In this document: piece by piece, positions 1 to 10,114 of the stretch
How the letters are laid out: every line of letters begins with the position of its first letter
Numbering within the stretch: the stretch's first letter is position 1
Assembly: GCA_022579005.1 (NCBI GenBank)
Contig: MU401548.1
Coordinates: 1 to 64,000, forward strand
Source: Poronia punctata
Taxonomy: Eukaryota; Ascomycota; Sordariomycetes; Xylariales; Xylariaceae
Length of the DNA: 64,000 nt
Reading direction: 5' to 3'
Translations under genes and position numbers: made by a program
Notes under the pieces: generated by a model
What the model was told of the DNA's origin: nothing
The model's database searches: none
What the model saw: the letters and a program-made list of their open reading frames with translations, nothing else

Positions 1-480
1 TATATACTAATAAATTTAATAATAGTAAATAGTTTTATAAAGTTTTTAGTATAAAATAAGTAAGCAAGCTTTTTATAATAAATTAATTTAGTTAATATTA
101 AAGCTATTTAAATTAAAATTAACTAGCTTATTACTATAAAAGTATAAAAAAACTAAAAAAATAAATTAAAATAATTTAAAATATTATAATTATTACTATA
201 AAAGCTATAATATTATAAAATAAAAGTATTATTTATAGCTATAAAATAAACTAGTTTATTAGCTTATTTTAAAAGGGTATATTAAATCTAATAAGTTATA
301 AAATAATAAAAATTAATATAATACTTATATAGTAAAAGTTATATAGCTATAATAAAGACTACTATAAAAAAAAGGTCTTTTTATAAAAGGTCTTTCCTTA
401 CCTATTTAATATATATAAATTTTGCAAAGAAAAGAAGTTTTACCTCCTTACGCGTATATTAATTAATATATACAATTTAG
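1..480. repeat. AT-rich, RIP-like repeat remnant
   Basis: The first 480 bases are almost entirely A/T, with TpA abundant and CpA/TpG nearly absent. The surviving C residues sit mostly in GCT and ACT contexts, the same composition as the mutated transposon block at 23.8-34.8 kb. Composition becomes ordinary after about 480. This is probably the edge of a RIP-mutated repeat that continues to the left of the window. No coding frame is recognisable and the family cannot be named. Confidence 0.6.
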
Positions 481-644
481 CCATTCTGCTAGTTTTAATA
501 CTATCCCTGCTTAAATTTCAAGGCGCCCTACCTACAGCCACTAATAGCCACCTACTTAACCACTTACTTAACCACCTACCTAGGTAAGGTAGCTACCTAA
601 AGTAATTATTCCTTACTACTTTTAACATATAGGTTATATATAAA

Positions 645-645
<1 letters not shown>

Positions 646-690
<45 letters not shown>

Positions 691-691
691 G

Positions 692-730
<39 letters not shown>

Positions 731-922
731 GGTAAGTAGGTAAGTAAGTAAGTAAGTAGGTAAGTAAGTAAGTAAGTAAGTAGGTAAGTAGGTAGGTAAG
801 TAGGTAGGTAAGTAGGTAAGTAAGTAGGTAAGTAGGTAGGTAAGTAGGTAGGTAAGTAGGTAGGTAAGTAGGTAGGTAAGTAGGTAGGTAAGTAGGTAGG
901 TAAGTAGGTAGGTAAGTAAGTA
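646..922. repeat. GTAA/GTAG tetranucleotide microsatellite
   Basis: About 275 bp of tandem GTAA units, changing towards GTAG-interspersed units in the right half. On the minus strand it is open in frame and would encode a meaningless Tyr-Leu-Leu-Thr repeat, so the long open frame here is a by-product of the repeat. Confidence 0.95.
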
Positions 923-1034
923 AATATATGTACCTAGGTAAGTAGGTAGAACTTTTCCTATTTTGTCATATTTAGTAGGGACTCGGAAGCAAGATGGGGC
1001 CGGAAAAACAAGATTTATCCGGGGGTGGTATCTT

Positions 1035-1106
1035 TCTAAAAGGTGCGGAATCATACAGGAATGATACCGAATGATTCGTTCCGGAATGATTCATCGTGCA
1101 ACCCTA
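1035..1106. mobile_element. possible hAT-type transposon right end
   Basis: Read from 1106 leftwards on the minus strand the sequence begins TAGGGTTGCAC, which fits the YARNG start typical of hAT termini. It is followed by four closely spaced variants of GGAATGATTC/GGAATGATAC between about 1048 and 1095, like the subterminal transposase-binding repeats of hAT elements. The other end would lie left of the window, so neither the inverted repeat nor an 8-bp target duplication (expected partner of ACGTATAC at 1107-1114) can be checked. Speculative. Confidence 0.3.
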
Positions 1107-1464
1107 ACGTATACCCATATGCACGTGTATATGAAAAGTCTCCTGTCTGTACTGTGTCATTGTAAACACTCTGGCTCTTCTATTTGCATGGAACAGGATG
1201 CAAGATCTTAAAGGTACCAAGGTAGTATCTATCAAAAAAGGGAGATGAGAAGTGTGACCAATCATATATATCCCAGACCGCCCCAAATTTTATATGACAG
1301 GGGGTTGTCACAACGTACGAGTAAATCCAGACTACCTGAAAAAACAAAGGGTATCATTGGTAAAAGTTCTGCTCGACAACTTTAACATTGTGTAAAGCCC
1401 TACATTTTTCATGGCTTATCCATGTCCGAAGTAACCAGATTGACCCCCTCGGAGGTACATCATG

Positions 1465-3570
1465 TCAGCGCCCTTTGGCCCGGGACTGAGGACCCCAGTT
1501 CTCCGTAGGGTTGCTCTGATAGCGCACCAAGCCTTGTTTCGCTCTATCCCGGCCGAGCCTCTGATCAAATACTACCTGTAACTTGTCTACCTCGTCTTGC
1601 TCTCTTTCAGGATTCCCCAGCCTTAGCAGTTTGTATGCCGGCGTATTCTGTGCAATTTTTTCCATCTTGACAGGTCGCTTTTGCCGGATCCACTCCCTCA
1701 TGACATGCCAGACGACGGCCCAAGGTGCGTTAGTCTTCATGCTTCCAGCTTTACAATGACTCCGGGTCACCTCATAGCCCAGGTGACGAAGAGCACCCCT
1801 GAAGCTGTCCTCGTCGGGGCAGACACAATGAAGAGACCCGGCGAGATTGGTTGGATGAAAGTAAAAAGGGGTTGCGTCCAAAGCCGCATACTCGTCTTCT
1901 TTGATATTTTTCGAATCATCGACTGGGGGCGGGATATATTCCTCCAGCGCGGTTTGAAGCATACCTTCTATCCTTGGCTTCGTGCCGTAAATGTCATCCG
2001 AAGCGTTGGGCAATTCACCCAAGATCTTCTGTATAAAATCCCGGGAATGAAGTGGCCCAGCATACATAGGCCCAGCCAGATGCATTTTTGTGTCGCAATG
2101 CTTGCAATTCGAGTCGGCTGTCGGGGCCAGGGCAAAGCCATGCTTATAATAGTCGTTGCCTTTATTCGTAATCTTCTTGTTGCGAGCCAGGAGCTGGGTC
2201 TCCCATGCGCCACACCCCCCGTCGCAGTTGTATACCACCATGGTCTTGCCTGCTAGGAATTTGACTTGAGCCGGCGATTTCGTGATCTTGACGAATATGC
2301 GCACGTAGTAATCCACCGATAAACTAAGCAGCGGTTCGATAGCCAGTCCATACCTTGCCGCAGCAGTGGCAATAGAGTGTAAGATGAGCCGCAACCCAAC
2401 CTCATGAGAATATGACCCCTTTATAGGGAGGCCGCCGTAGAGCGAGAATGCCTTTTCCGGATAACCATTGGAGGCCCAGATACCCGAATCGGTACAGGTG
2501 ACACACAACAGACCACCATCGTCCCGGACAGCATTGACTGCGGCGTCAAGAAACGGCGCCGCAGTCCCATAAGGATCCAAGTCGATCACATTGTACCGTT
2601 TTCCCCTGGACTGGTTTCTTTTGGCATGCTTTTCCCTAACATGATCTCGATTCACTTCCTCGGCCAAGATTGAGTACATATGGCCGCGCGCATCGCCCAA
2701 TGTGACATTGATTTTCGACTCGGTATTATTATGCTCGGCGTTGCGGCGAATGGCCTCTACGGCCGAAGGAGTGAGGTCGTTGGCGGTCACAGAGGTAACA
2801 AAGGGGATCTCTTGCGCATAACGCAGTGCTCGGAGTCCAGTAGCGGACAGGGCGTCGAGAATGGTAAACTTGGGCCCATTGGCAGTAGAAGGGGCGCGGG
2901 GAGCGTTTTGGTGTGATATGTTTTCCGGTTTGATTTCGGGTTCTTTGGCAGTCTCTTTGGACGATTGTGCTACGGCATTGTCCGGTTTCTCTTCTTTGCC
3001 TGTGATCCCCTCAACATCCTCCTGTACGTCCGTCATGGTTGTATCATCCTGCGCAGTCTTTGTGGTATCGACCGGCTTGGGTAAGCCGGGTGTGGTGGTG
3101 GATTGCGCCTCGGACGCGGCATTGGCAGGTTCCTCCTGTTGCTTCTTGGAATTGGGACCATGACTATCAGTACTTTCCCGTTTCCGTTTAGCAATATGCT
3201 TCGCATTGGACGGACGCGATGTAGACAGAAAGTCTTGACCGTAGGCTTTGATAGCCAGTACAGTCAAGTCCCGATTAAATTGCTGGATAGGGTTGTAGAA
3301 TACGGATTGCTGTTCTTGGACACTCTGAGCTGGTTTGCCAGAGCTTTCAACTCTAGAATAAGGCACAAGGATGCGGCCAAGGCCTTCTTTTATTTCGGTA
3401 TACTCCTGACCTTGTCGTAGAAATATCTCAACGTTGTTGGTCGGGTCCGGCCCGTTTGACGGGCTTGTCGCCATGTTTCGCGCAATTATATATGACAATT
3501 GCCTGATAGGAGCACAAGTTACATGCTTATACGAGAAATGACGAGTGATATACGGTAGAGTACTGAACAT
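1465..3570 (-). CDS. TRM1: tRNA (guanine(26)-N2)-dimethyltransferase Trm1
   Basis: This intronless gene encodes 701 residues. Trm1 uses S-adenosylmethionine to make N2,N2-dimethylguanosine at position 26 of cytosolic and mitochondrial tRNAs. Seen directly: the SAM-binding segment LDALSATGLRALRYA (about 238-252), the signature LDPYGTAAPF (331-340), TCTDSG (358-363), and a downstream cysteine cluster (CDGGCG, then CKHC) matching the family's zinc-binding region. A low-complexity insert rich in K, E, T and Q (about 125-230) separates the N-terminal block from the SAM domain. Two in-frame start codons are visible. M1 begins a basic, hydroxylated, acid-free leader like a mitochondrial presequence. 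M33 at 3474 (MATSPSNG) would give a shorter form. Yeast TRM1 is known to use two starts this way; its use here is inferred. Identification is firm. Confidence 0.95.
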   Translation of the reverse strand: MFSTLPYITRHFSYKHVTCAPIRQLSYIIARNMATSPSNGPDPTNNVEIFLRQGQEYTEIKEGLGRILVPYSRVESSGKPAQSVQEQQSVFYNPIQQFNRDLTVLAIKAYGQDFLSTSRPSNAKHIAKRKRESTDSHGPNSKKQQEEPANAASEAQSTTTPGLPKPVDTTKTAQDDTTMTDVQEDVEGITGKEEKPDNAVAQSSKETAKEPEIKPENISHQNAPRAPSTANGPKFTILDALSATGLRALRYAQEIPFVTSVTANDLTPSAVEAIRRNAEHNNTESKINVTLGDARGHMYSILAEEVNRDHVREKHAKRNQSRGKRYNVIDLDPYGTAAPFLDAAVNAVRDDGGLLCVTCTDSGIWASNGYPEKAFSLYGGLPIKGSYSHEVGLRLILHSIATAAARYGLAIEPLLSLSVDYYVRIFVKITKSPAQVKFLAGKTMVVYNCDGGCGAWETQLLARNKKITNKGNDYYKHGFALAPTADSNCKHCDTKMHLAGPMYAGPLHSRDFIQKILGELPNASDDIYGTKPRIEGMLQTALEEYIPPPVDDSKNIKEDEYAALDATPFYFHPTNLAGSLHCVCPDEDSFRGALRHLGYEVTRSHCKAGSMKTNAPWAVVWHVMREWIRQKRPVKMEKIAQNTPAYKLLRLGNPEREQDEVDKLQVVFDQRLGRDRAKQGLVRYQSNPTENWGPQSRAKGR

Positions 3571-4943
3571 TCACAGGGTTTCATAGACAAGTGAGAGGCA
3601 CACTAGATAAGGCCTTGGAGCTATCAATCGTTTCTGCGACGCGGTTTTAGTTTTTCGTTCTCCAAATTTTTAGCTCCGAACGACGCCCCACCATACGAGA
3701 TGCAGACCGACCCCTCTATTATGCATAGCCGTTGATTGTCTGTTTAATGCATATATATTATGTTATATATGATATCCCCTTAAGGGGAGTTCCTTCCACC
3801 ATCAAGTCCACTGTGGCTGGGCACATCTGCCAATTGTGGCTACAAGCTGGCAGACTGTCCCTCACCTGGTCTCCTGTTGACTCGGAATCTTGAAAGTTGA
3901 AAGCTAGAAATGAGGTAGGTATTTGAGATTTTACTCTTCCACAACCTTGTCTCCCCAGACTTATGGTTACATCGACCGCCTTCTCGCTATCCGAACTACT
4001 AGCACACGGCAGCTGTTCTTCTAAGCTTTTTAGCTTCTCAGCCGCCCCGTTACTACACATACCAGATGTGTCATCCTTCCAGATACGGAAGATACCCGAT
4101 TATCATGTTTTGGATGTTTGTTGTACGAGTAGGCACGGTAGGGTCGATCTCGCCCTAAAATCATAACCGAAGACGGATTTATTTGAAATCCCATGCAAGC
4201 CAAGAAGGCTCGCCTCGCGCAATATCAATCTATACCACGTGCGCACCGTTACTTTAGTAACAGCCGTTGATGGCGTGCTACGAGTGAGGTGGTATTCCAA
4301 GACCCCAGAGATCGGCAGACCTTACAAATACCGTGTTTAGAAGGAACTTGGCCTCTCGCTACCCAATTGTGCATATACGCCTTTCCGTAACCTAGCTCCA
4401 ACTCCCAGGAACATACTACATACTCGTATATCATGCAGGATGCGGCTTATTGCTCCCTGTCACTGGCAATATCCGTAAGGCTAGATACGTTCCAAATACT
4501 TATCTAAACGTCGTTTGGAGTCTGGACCCTTTGAAAAAGACCCTTGACCATCGTTGTCCCTGACATCGGCTGTCATGATCGACATCCCCTATCTTGCCTC
4601 ACAGCAACGTTTGTAGTCATTACAGAGCACCTAGTGACGATCAGCCCTGTACCAAAGAGCGCGGGACAGTAATAGAATTGATCGGGATCTGCTGTTCGCT
4701 TGGTTTGTGGGGTTTATGCTGGGCCGCGGCATGTATCCGGTCTGACATCGATTACGCTACAGTCGTCATGGCACAGGCCAGCCCAAGTCTTACCATACGA
4801 GAGCTTTACCTTGTCCGATGGCGAAGATGGCGTGCAAAGTGAACGATGCGTAATAAAGATTGCGTATCAAATTACAGCCTCGGATGCGTTGTAATCATGC
4901 GGCAGGAACCGAGTGAGACGGAAATAAAGGGATGGTACGGGGG
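3571..4943. other. intergenic, no gene seen
   Basis: Between the divergent TRM1 and the HD-domain gene I see only short open frames without family similarity or codon bias. The right part should hold the promoter of the HD-domain gene. Confidence 0.6.
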
Positions 4944-4949
4944 TATAAA
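4944..4949 (+). promoter_or_regulatory. TATA box of the HD-domain gene
   Basis: A clear TATAAA lies 105 bp upstream of the chosen ATG at 5054, a plausible distance for a TATA element followed by a 60-80 nt 5' leader. The only evidence is the motif and its placement. Confidence 0.45.
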
Positions 4950-5053
4950 GGTGAGCCATAGTTTGAACTTTGTCGGTTCGATCAAATAACCATTCACACC
5001 ATCCTCCTCATCTCGCCTCTTCCGAAACCTCACTATCCCACAATACTTCCGAT

Positions 5054-5957
5054 ATGAAGGCAAACAGCATCGTCTCCGTCCTAGCCCTTGGCGCTACGGC
5101 TCTCGCGGCTCCCCCCCACAAGCATCACCCAACCACGATAGTTGCCGGCGTAGAGGTCATCGATACCCCTATTGTCCGAGATGCTCGGCACTTGATCTCC
5201 AAATTCCCCGATTTCCTCTACTTCCACTGCATGCGGACATGGCTCTATGGCGCTGCAGTCATCAATACCAATGAAACCCTCAAGCACGAGGTCGACTTGG
5301 AGGCACACGCCTTGGGTACGATCCTACACGACCTGGGATGGGACAGTAAGTGACGATTGTCATATTTCCATCAGCGAGGCCTCATTAGCTAACTCTGCAT
5401 ACTTTAGGAACTCCCGACTCCCCTTGGATTTCCCAGTAAGAATTGCCTCCCTTGCCACTTGCTTAACGAGACTTCATCCTTGGGCACGTATTGTAAAAAG
5501 CGTTGCCAACAATAATGACAGTGACAATCGATTCGAAGTCGACGGTGCTCTCGGCGCCTTGAAATTCATCAAGGACCACAAGACCACCAAGAAAGACTGG
5601 TCCGATGCCCGTCTGGAGCGCGTCTACGACGGCATCTCACTCCACGGCACAATCGGCATCCACCCGTACAAAAACGTAGACTCGCGATGGATCACGGCTA
5701 GCATCGGTTACGACGGAGTCAACACGGTGCCCGAAGATGTCCCCGAGGACAAGTACAAGAGCATCATTGCCGAGTTCCCCACCGACGAGTTCCAGAAGGG
5801 CGCCGTCGAGACCTTTACTTGGTTGGCCAAGACGAAACCCGAGGCGTCTTATAACAACTTTATCCAGGACTTTGGCACCGCTTTCGTCCATGGTTTCAAT
5901 GCCACCGGTCATCGCCAGTTTGATCGTATTACTCGTGGTTATGTCCGGGAAGCATGA
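5054..5957 (+). CDS. secreted HD-domain hydrolase-like protein
   Basis: Exons 5054-5345, 5408-5435 and 5522-5957 join in frame to 251 residues. The middle exon is only 28 nt, flanked by GTAAGT and GTAAGA donors. Residues 1-19 look like a signal peptide (hydrophobic core, Ala-Ala-Pro after the cleavage region). The metal-binding HD dyad is seen at H92-D93 (ILHDLGWD), with an earlier histidine in HCMRTW (58-63); the spliced sequence then continues through SPWISHDNRFEVDGA. This layout matches the fungal HD-superfamily group related to cyanamide hydratase, usually about 240 residues. The substrate is unknown. A signal peptide is unusual for a family whose best-known members are cytosolic. TATAAA at 4944 fits a promoter. 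Product class is confident; function is not. Confidence 0.8.
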
Positions 5958-7186
5958 GTCTCTAATCTCGGTTTGAGGGTTTCGGGGGTTGTCAACAAAG
6001 GAAATTTAGATGGTATATCATGAGTTAGAGGGACAATTGTGTATAAAATTGGTTATGAAGATTCAATGGAATGTCATTGGGAACGCGATCTTATCTATTG
6101 AGACTTTCTTAATTAAAGCTTCAGTGTTACTTTACATTTCGTAACCTCCCATTTGTGTGATATATAATACAGTCTCTTTGAAGCGCATGTATAGGGCAAT
6201 ACAAAGGAAGGGTAAGGGTAAGACTAGAAGAGCTGCGATGTATTATAACAAGCTGATTGTTACAGTAACAGACACCATTATCTTGCGCAGGTACTTTCAT
6301 GTTATTTCTGTTCTGTTTTATAAACACATTCAATTGAATTTATATCCAAGATTTCCTATATATAAAACTATGCTTTTCTCACTTTCCCCCCTTATTTTTC
6401 TGTCGCCAACTTCCCCAACACCTCATTAGCATTCATTACCCTATACCTCCACTTCCATCTACACATACACCTACACCTACACATACACATACACCTACAC
6501 CTACACATCTAGCTAAAAACATGTTCCACTTCCTGACCAAATTCCTCTGCAAATCCGAAGACCAGCATCCCCGTAGTCCAGAACAGCAAGCGCGCATGGA
6601 CAGGTCCAAAGAGCGGAGGGAAAGAGCAGCAGCGGCCAGAGAAAGGGTCGCGGATACTACTAAAGAGGCCGATGAAGAAGAAGACAAGGAAGAATATATT
6701 TATGGGTTTGGGTTTAGGGAGTTTCGTGATTAATTAGATCAGGTAAGTACCACAACAACAACAACAACAACAACAACAACTGGTTTGGTGGGTAGGTATT
6801 GCTCCTGATAGATACTTGATTACTTGATGTTTGAACAAAGAAGGAGTTTTTTTGGTAAGTTAGGTACTTAGGTAAGGTAGGTACCTGTTTAGGTTAGGGA
6901 GTTTGAAAAGATTTGATAATAACGAATAAAGACGATGTTTCTCTTTATAAAGAGCAATAAACTGGATTGTAAGTTATATGTAGGTACGTACTTGTTAAGT
7001 GAGGAAGTGGGAGAGAGAATTTAAAAGGGGGGTTGAGTAATACATAGATAGACCCATACTCTTTGAGTGCATAAAGTAATGTTTCAAATGATATGTATGA
7101 TTTTTCTTCGTTTACCTCCTATAGACACTTAGTAGACTACTATGTATGCAAGATAGAGGTAAGATACGGAAACCCTCCCCAAAAAA
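5958..7186. other. intergenic with short tandem repeats
   Basis: This stretch holds the 3' flanks of the HD-domain and pectin lyase genes, an ACACCT/ACACAT hexamer-like tract at about 6458-6508, one small candidate frame (6521-6733) and a (CAA)n run at 6752-6780. Nothing else is recognisable. Confidence 0.6.
6521..6733 (+). CDS. possible small charged protein, unknown
   Basis: A 70-residue open frame with an A at -3 of its ATG and a short, partly hydrophobic start (MFHFLTKFLCKS). A strongly charged segment follows, rich in Arg, Glu, Lys and Ala (about 24-58), probably helical, and the protein ends in FGFREFRD. I do not recognise a family. It stands alone between two convergent genes, directly after the hexamer-like tract. 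It may be a real small protein or a chance frame; no intron or paralogue supports it here. Confidence 0.3.
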   Translation: MFHFLTKFLCKSEDQHPRSPEQQARMDRSKERRERAAAARERVADTTKEADEEEDKEEYIYGFGFREFRD

Positions 7187-8427
7187 TCAAATCTTCCCAT
7201 AACCGGCATTATTCGGGACACTCGACTGAGCCGAAGACGCCGAAGCGGCCGAGGCGATATTCTTGCCACTGAAATACTGAAAGAACCCCTGATCGGTGCC
7301 CTTGTAGCTATTCGTGCTCCCGAAAGCATTCGTCTGACACGCGTGGCCCAGGTACGAGGCGCACGCCTGGTTGGAATTACTGTCCGGACTGGTGAAGATC
7401 TGGCCGGCGACGCTGCTGGTCTCGACCATGTCGCCCGCGTTCTGGAAGACGTTTCCCTCGACGAGGACCTTTGCGCCCGAATCGATCTCGAACGCGTGGC
7501 CGCTGCTCTGGTACCAGTAGTTGTTGACGGCGTGTAGGAGGGTGTTCCCGCCTACTTTGGGGGCCCGGCCGGACGTGTGGTGGATGTAGTTGCCCTTGAA
7601 CGTCACGAGGTCGTTGGATCCGGTGAAGTACAGGTTCCAGTAGTGGTAGCCGTCGCAGGTGGCGGACCAGCTGGTCCGTCCGTCTATGTAGTTGTTGCTG
7701 ATGGTCACGCGGTTGGAGGGACCTTCTCCCAACACGATGTGTTGACGGCCGATGAGGGAGGTCTAGGATTTCATGGTTAGCTTTTGAGTTGTAACTTGTT
7801 CTGTGAGACGGATAGATATGTAGATAGGATGAATGAAAATTTGACATGACATACCGTAACGTGATCGATCCACACCAAATCAGTGTTGTCCACAGTAATA
7901 GCATCGCCTCCCCAGACATATTGCGGGTTGATATTCGTAATCATGATGTTCTGAATGATGATATTCGACGCCCCGCTAACGATCCTCAACCCCTTCCCGA
8001 TGATAACACCCTTGTTCCCCTGCCCAACAATCGACTTGTTGCTCTTCACCGTGATGCCCAAGACACCGGCCTTGTCATACGAGACGGAAACCTTGGGCGC
8101 GCCGGGCTGGTAATTCGCACACCATCCATTCTGATCGATGGCCGTCTGGCAGCCCGACCCGGTCCCCCACGGAGCACAGCCCGTACCCGACGCCGTGCCC
8201 TCGCTTCCTCGGAAGTCGAATGTCTTGGTCAGGACGATGACTCTGGGAGAGCTGTCGCCCAGGTAGGAGACTAACTCGGCGTTTGTCGTCGGATATACCG
8301 GGCTGGCGCTCCCGCCTCCCGTCACGCCCTTTGCGAATCCCTCGGGCGAACCGGTCACGCCGTCTCCGAGAACTACTTCCCCGGCCGATAAGGCGAAGGT
8401 TGCTAGGAATAGAGATCGGAGCTGCAT
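7187..8427 (-). CDS. pectin lyase, polysaccharide lyase family 1
   Basis: Two exons, 8427-7855 and 7762-7187, encode 382 residues. The 92-nt phase-0 intron (GTATGT...CTAG) splits the conserved block [13 protein letters not shown]. Pectin lyase cleaves highly methylated pectin by beta-elimination outside the cell, without needing calcium. Seen: a signal peptide (about 1-20, [16 protein letters not shown]), WGGDAI and DLVWIDHVT on the parallel beta-helix, CDGYHYWN, and HTSGRAPKV with R257 at the position of the catalytic arginine. The aromatic-rich segments near [11 protein letters not shown] and CDGYHYW favour pectin lyase over pectate lyase. Length matches Aspergillus Pel enzymes (about 360-380). 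The gene stands alone; GTGGGG sites upstream suggest carbon catabolite repression. Confidence 0.93.
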
Positions 8428-8479
8428 GATTATTTCTCTTCTATTGTGTGTGTTGATCGACAGAGGAGTAAGGTACCCC

Positions 8480-8559
8480 CTGGGGAAGATCTCTTGGAAA
8501 GAAGCGAGACATGCCTAGTTTTTATCTACCCAAGGAACCTCGGGCGGGTGGGGGTGGGG
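8480..8559. promoter_or_regulatory. candidate CreA/CRE-1 repressor sites
   Basis: Two overlapping GTGGGG motifs (8548-8559) and one CTGGGG (8480-8485) fit the SYGGRG consensus of the carbon catabolite repressor CreA/CRE-1. They lie 50-130 bp upstream of the pectin lyase start, where such sites commonly repress plant cell-wall enzymes. The consensus is short, so chance matches are possible. Confidence 0.35.
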
Positions 8560-9137
8560 TTTTTGGTTCTTTTCTCCTAGACTAATTTGTCTTTTCATTT
8601 TCTCTCTCTTCTTGTTCCGTTAAAAGAATTGTTAAATCCAACTACGAAAGTGTAACTAGATACAGAAACGGAGTCAACGCAGGGAAGAATCTTCCACCTA
8701 TAGAAAGCAAAATGGTTCATGCACGTTTTTAGTAATGGGGTCGGTATGTCGGGACCGGCCTTGTGGGACCTGTTTTCAGGGTCCTTTTGTTTTAAAAGAC
8801 AAGTTGGGAATAGTGGTGCCGTCTTGCCGCACAAGAATTCACAATTTCGCGGATCGTGATGCTCCGCTGTTGTTCAAAGGAAAACAAAATAGAAAAGTGT
8901 TGTTTTTTTGGTTAGAAGTTTTTCTATTATTTAGACATTAGGCAGCATTTCTATGAGGCCGTTATCCGGATTGCTAATCTGCCTTGATATACAGATCATT
9001 TGCAGTCCGTTTAACTACCTATTAGTAATCCCTCTCGTCTTATCCGGTATAAAAGTCGGGATTATTTAGGATGCCACTATCTGGACTTATTAGACATTAA
9101 TGATGCCCGTATCCTCCCTCTTATGCTTCTGTTGTCC
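8560..9137. other. intergenic, no gene seen
   Basis: No coding signal. It should contain the distal pectin lyase promoter and the 3' flank of the BTB-like gene. Confidence 0.5.
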
Positions 9138-10114
9138 CTAAATAAATGGGGAAGTGAAGAGGCTGGTCTCGTCAGCAGTAAAAGGATCCTGAATGTCCGG
9201 ATTGTCTCTTCTGAACAGACCAATGATCCGAACCATCTCGACGAGCTCCTCGTCAAGCTTGTCGCGATACCTGGCATACACCTGCGACGGACAAAATTGG
9301 AAGAGTAGGATGGCAAATGATCGCAAGGGGAACAGGTGCGCGATCGGTGCATCCCGATGTTGTCGATAGAGTTTGAAAGCCTCGTCGACGCCCATGATCA
9401 GCTTGATGTGCAGAACCTTTGTCAGTCTGTTGATAGGGATTGTGGGCCAATCTCTGAACTGGTGGAAAAATTCTCGCGTGGCCTCGGCAAGAGAATTGTA
9501 GACGAACATGTCGCAATCTGCTTGGTAGGCCAGGGAGAGGGCCTTGATGTAGTCCCTTCCCGCATAGGTTGCAAAGTCCAGCGGGCCTGTTAGACCGTAC
9601 ATGGCGAGCATGACGAGCTTGAACTGGTTGATCTCGGCGCCGCGGATTTCCAGCTGGTTCGGTATGGCTCCAGCGGGGGGGTTGTCGAAATTCTGGTAGA
9701 ATACGTCTGAGTGGACCAGGACATTGGAGTGGACGAGAATCTCGTATCCGGCCACGACGGCCACGACCAGTCGACTGGATAAGGTTTTACAAAGTTAGTA
9801 AGTCATCCACCGTGTCGTCTCAAAGTTATAAAGTTATCTCGGTAGGTAAGTGACTGTACTAACCTTCCATCCATGTTCAGGCTCTGGGGGGCAGCAATGC
9901 CGAACAACGTGTAATTAAGGGCCATGAAATCTTCAGCCCGGAGTTCGTTCTCCCGCCCGATCTCGAAATCGTTGTGCCGGATAATGGTAGGTTGGTAATG
10001 GTCAAAGCGACCGTCAGCAGTTCTCAAGTCGATGGCGCCCTGCTGGCCATTTCCATCCGAACCGTTGTCGGCGCGGAGCTGGTTACGTTCCGGCGAGGGA
10101 ACTCTTCCAGACAT
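9138..10114 (-). CDS. BTB/POZ-like domain protein
   Basis: Exons 10114-9864 and 9774-9138 encode 295 residues. The 89-nt phase-2 intron has donor GTTAGT and acceptor CAG. The first 80 residues are polar and low in pattern. From about 84 the sequence resembles a BTB/POZ fold: a beta-hairpin-like RLVVAVVAGYEILVHSNVL, then SDVFYQNF, LEIRGAEINQFKLVMLAMYG and later KALSLAYQADCDMF, which parallels the helical BTB/BACK part. In fungi such stand-alone BTB proteins are numerous and mostly uncharacterised; the fold commonly mediates dimerisation or cullin binding. The domain call rests on pattern only, since the classical FxaHk motif is degenerate here (ILVHSNVL). There is no signal peptide or membrane segment. 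Gene structure is firm; identity is moderate. Confidence 0.65.

Noticed and set aside
646..922. CRISPR-like periodic repeat
   Set aside because: Continuous 4-bp tandem repeat without spacers, in a eukaryotic genome.
593..1054. 153-residue open frame on the minus strand
   Set aside because: It is the translation of the tetranucleotide microsatellite (Tyr-Leu-Leu-Thr repeats), not a protein gene.
1681..2256. 191-residue open frame opposite TRM1
   Set aside because: Antisense shadow of a strongly conserved coding region with no family similarity of its own.
4974..4985. GGTTCGATC-like tRNA B box
   Set aside because: No matching A box or cloverleaf arms around it; no tRNA gene could be folded by eye anywhere in the window.
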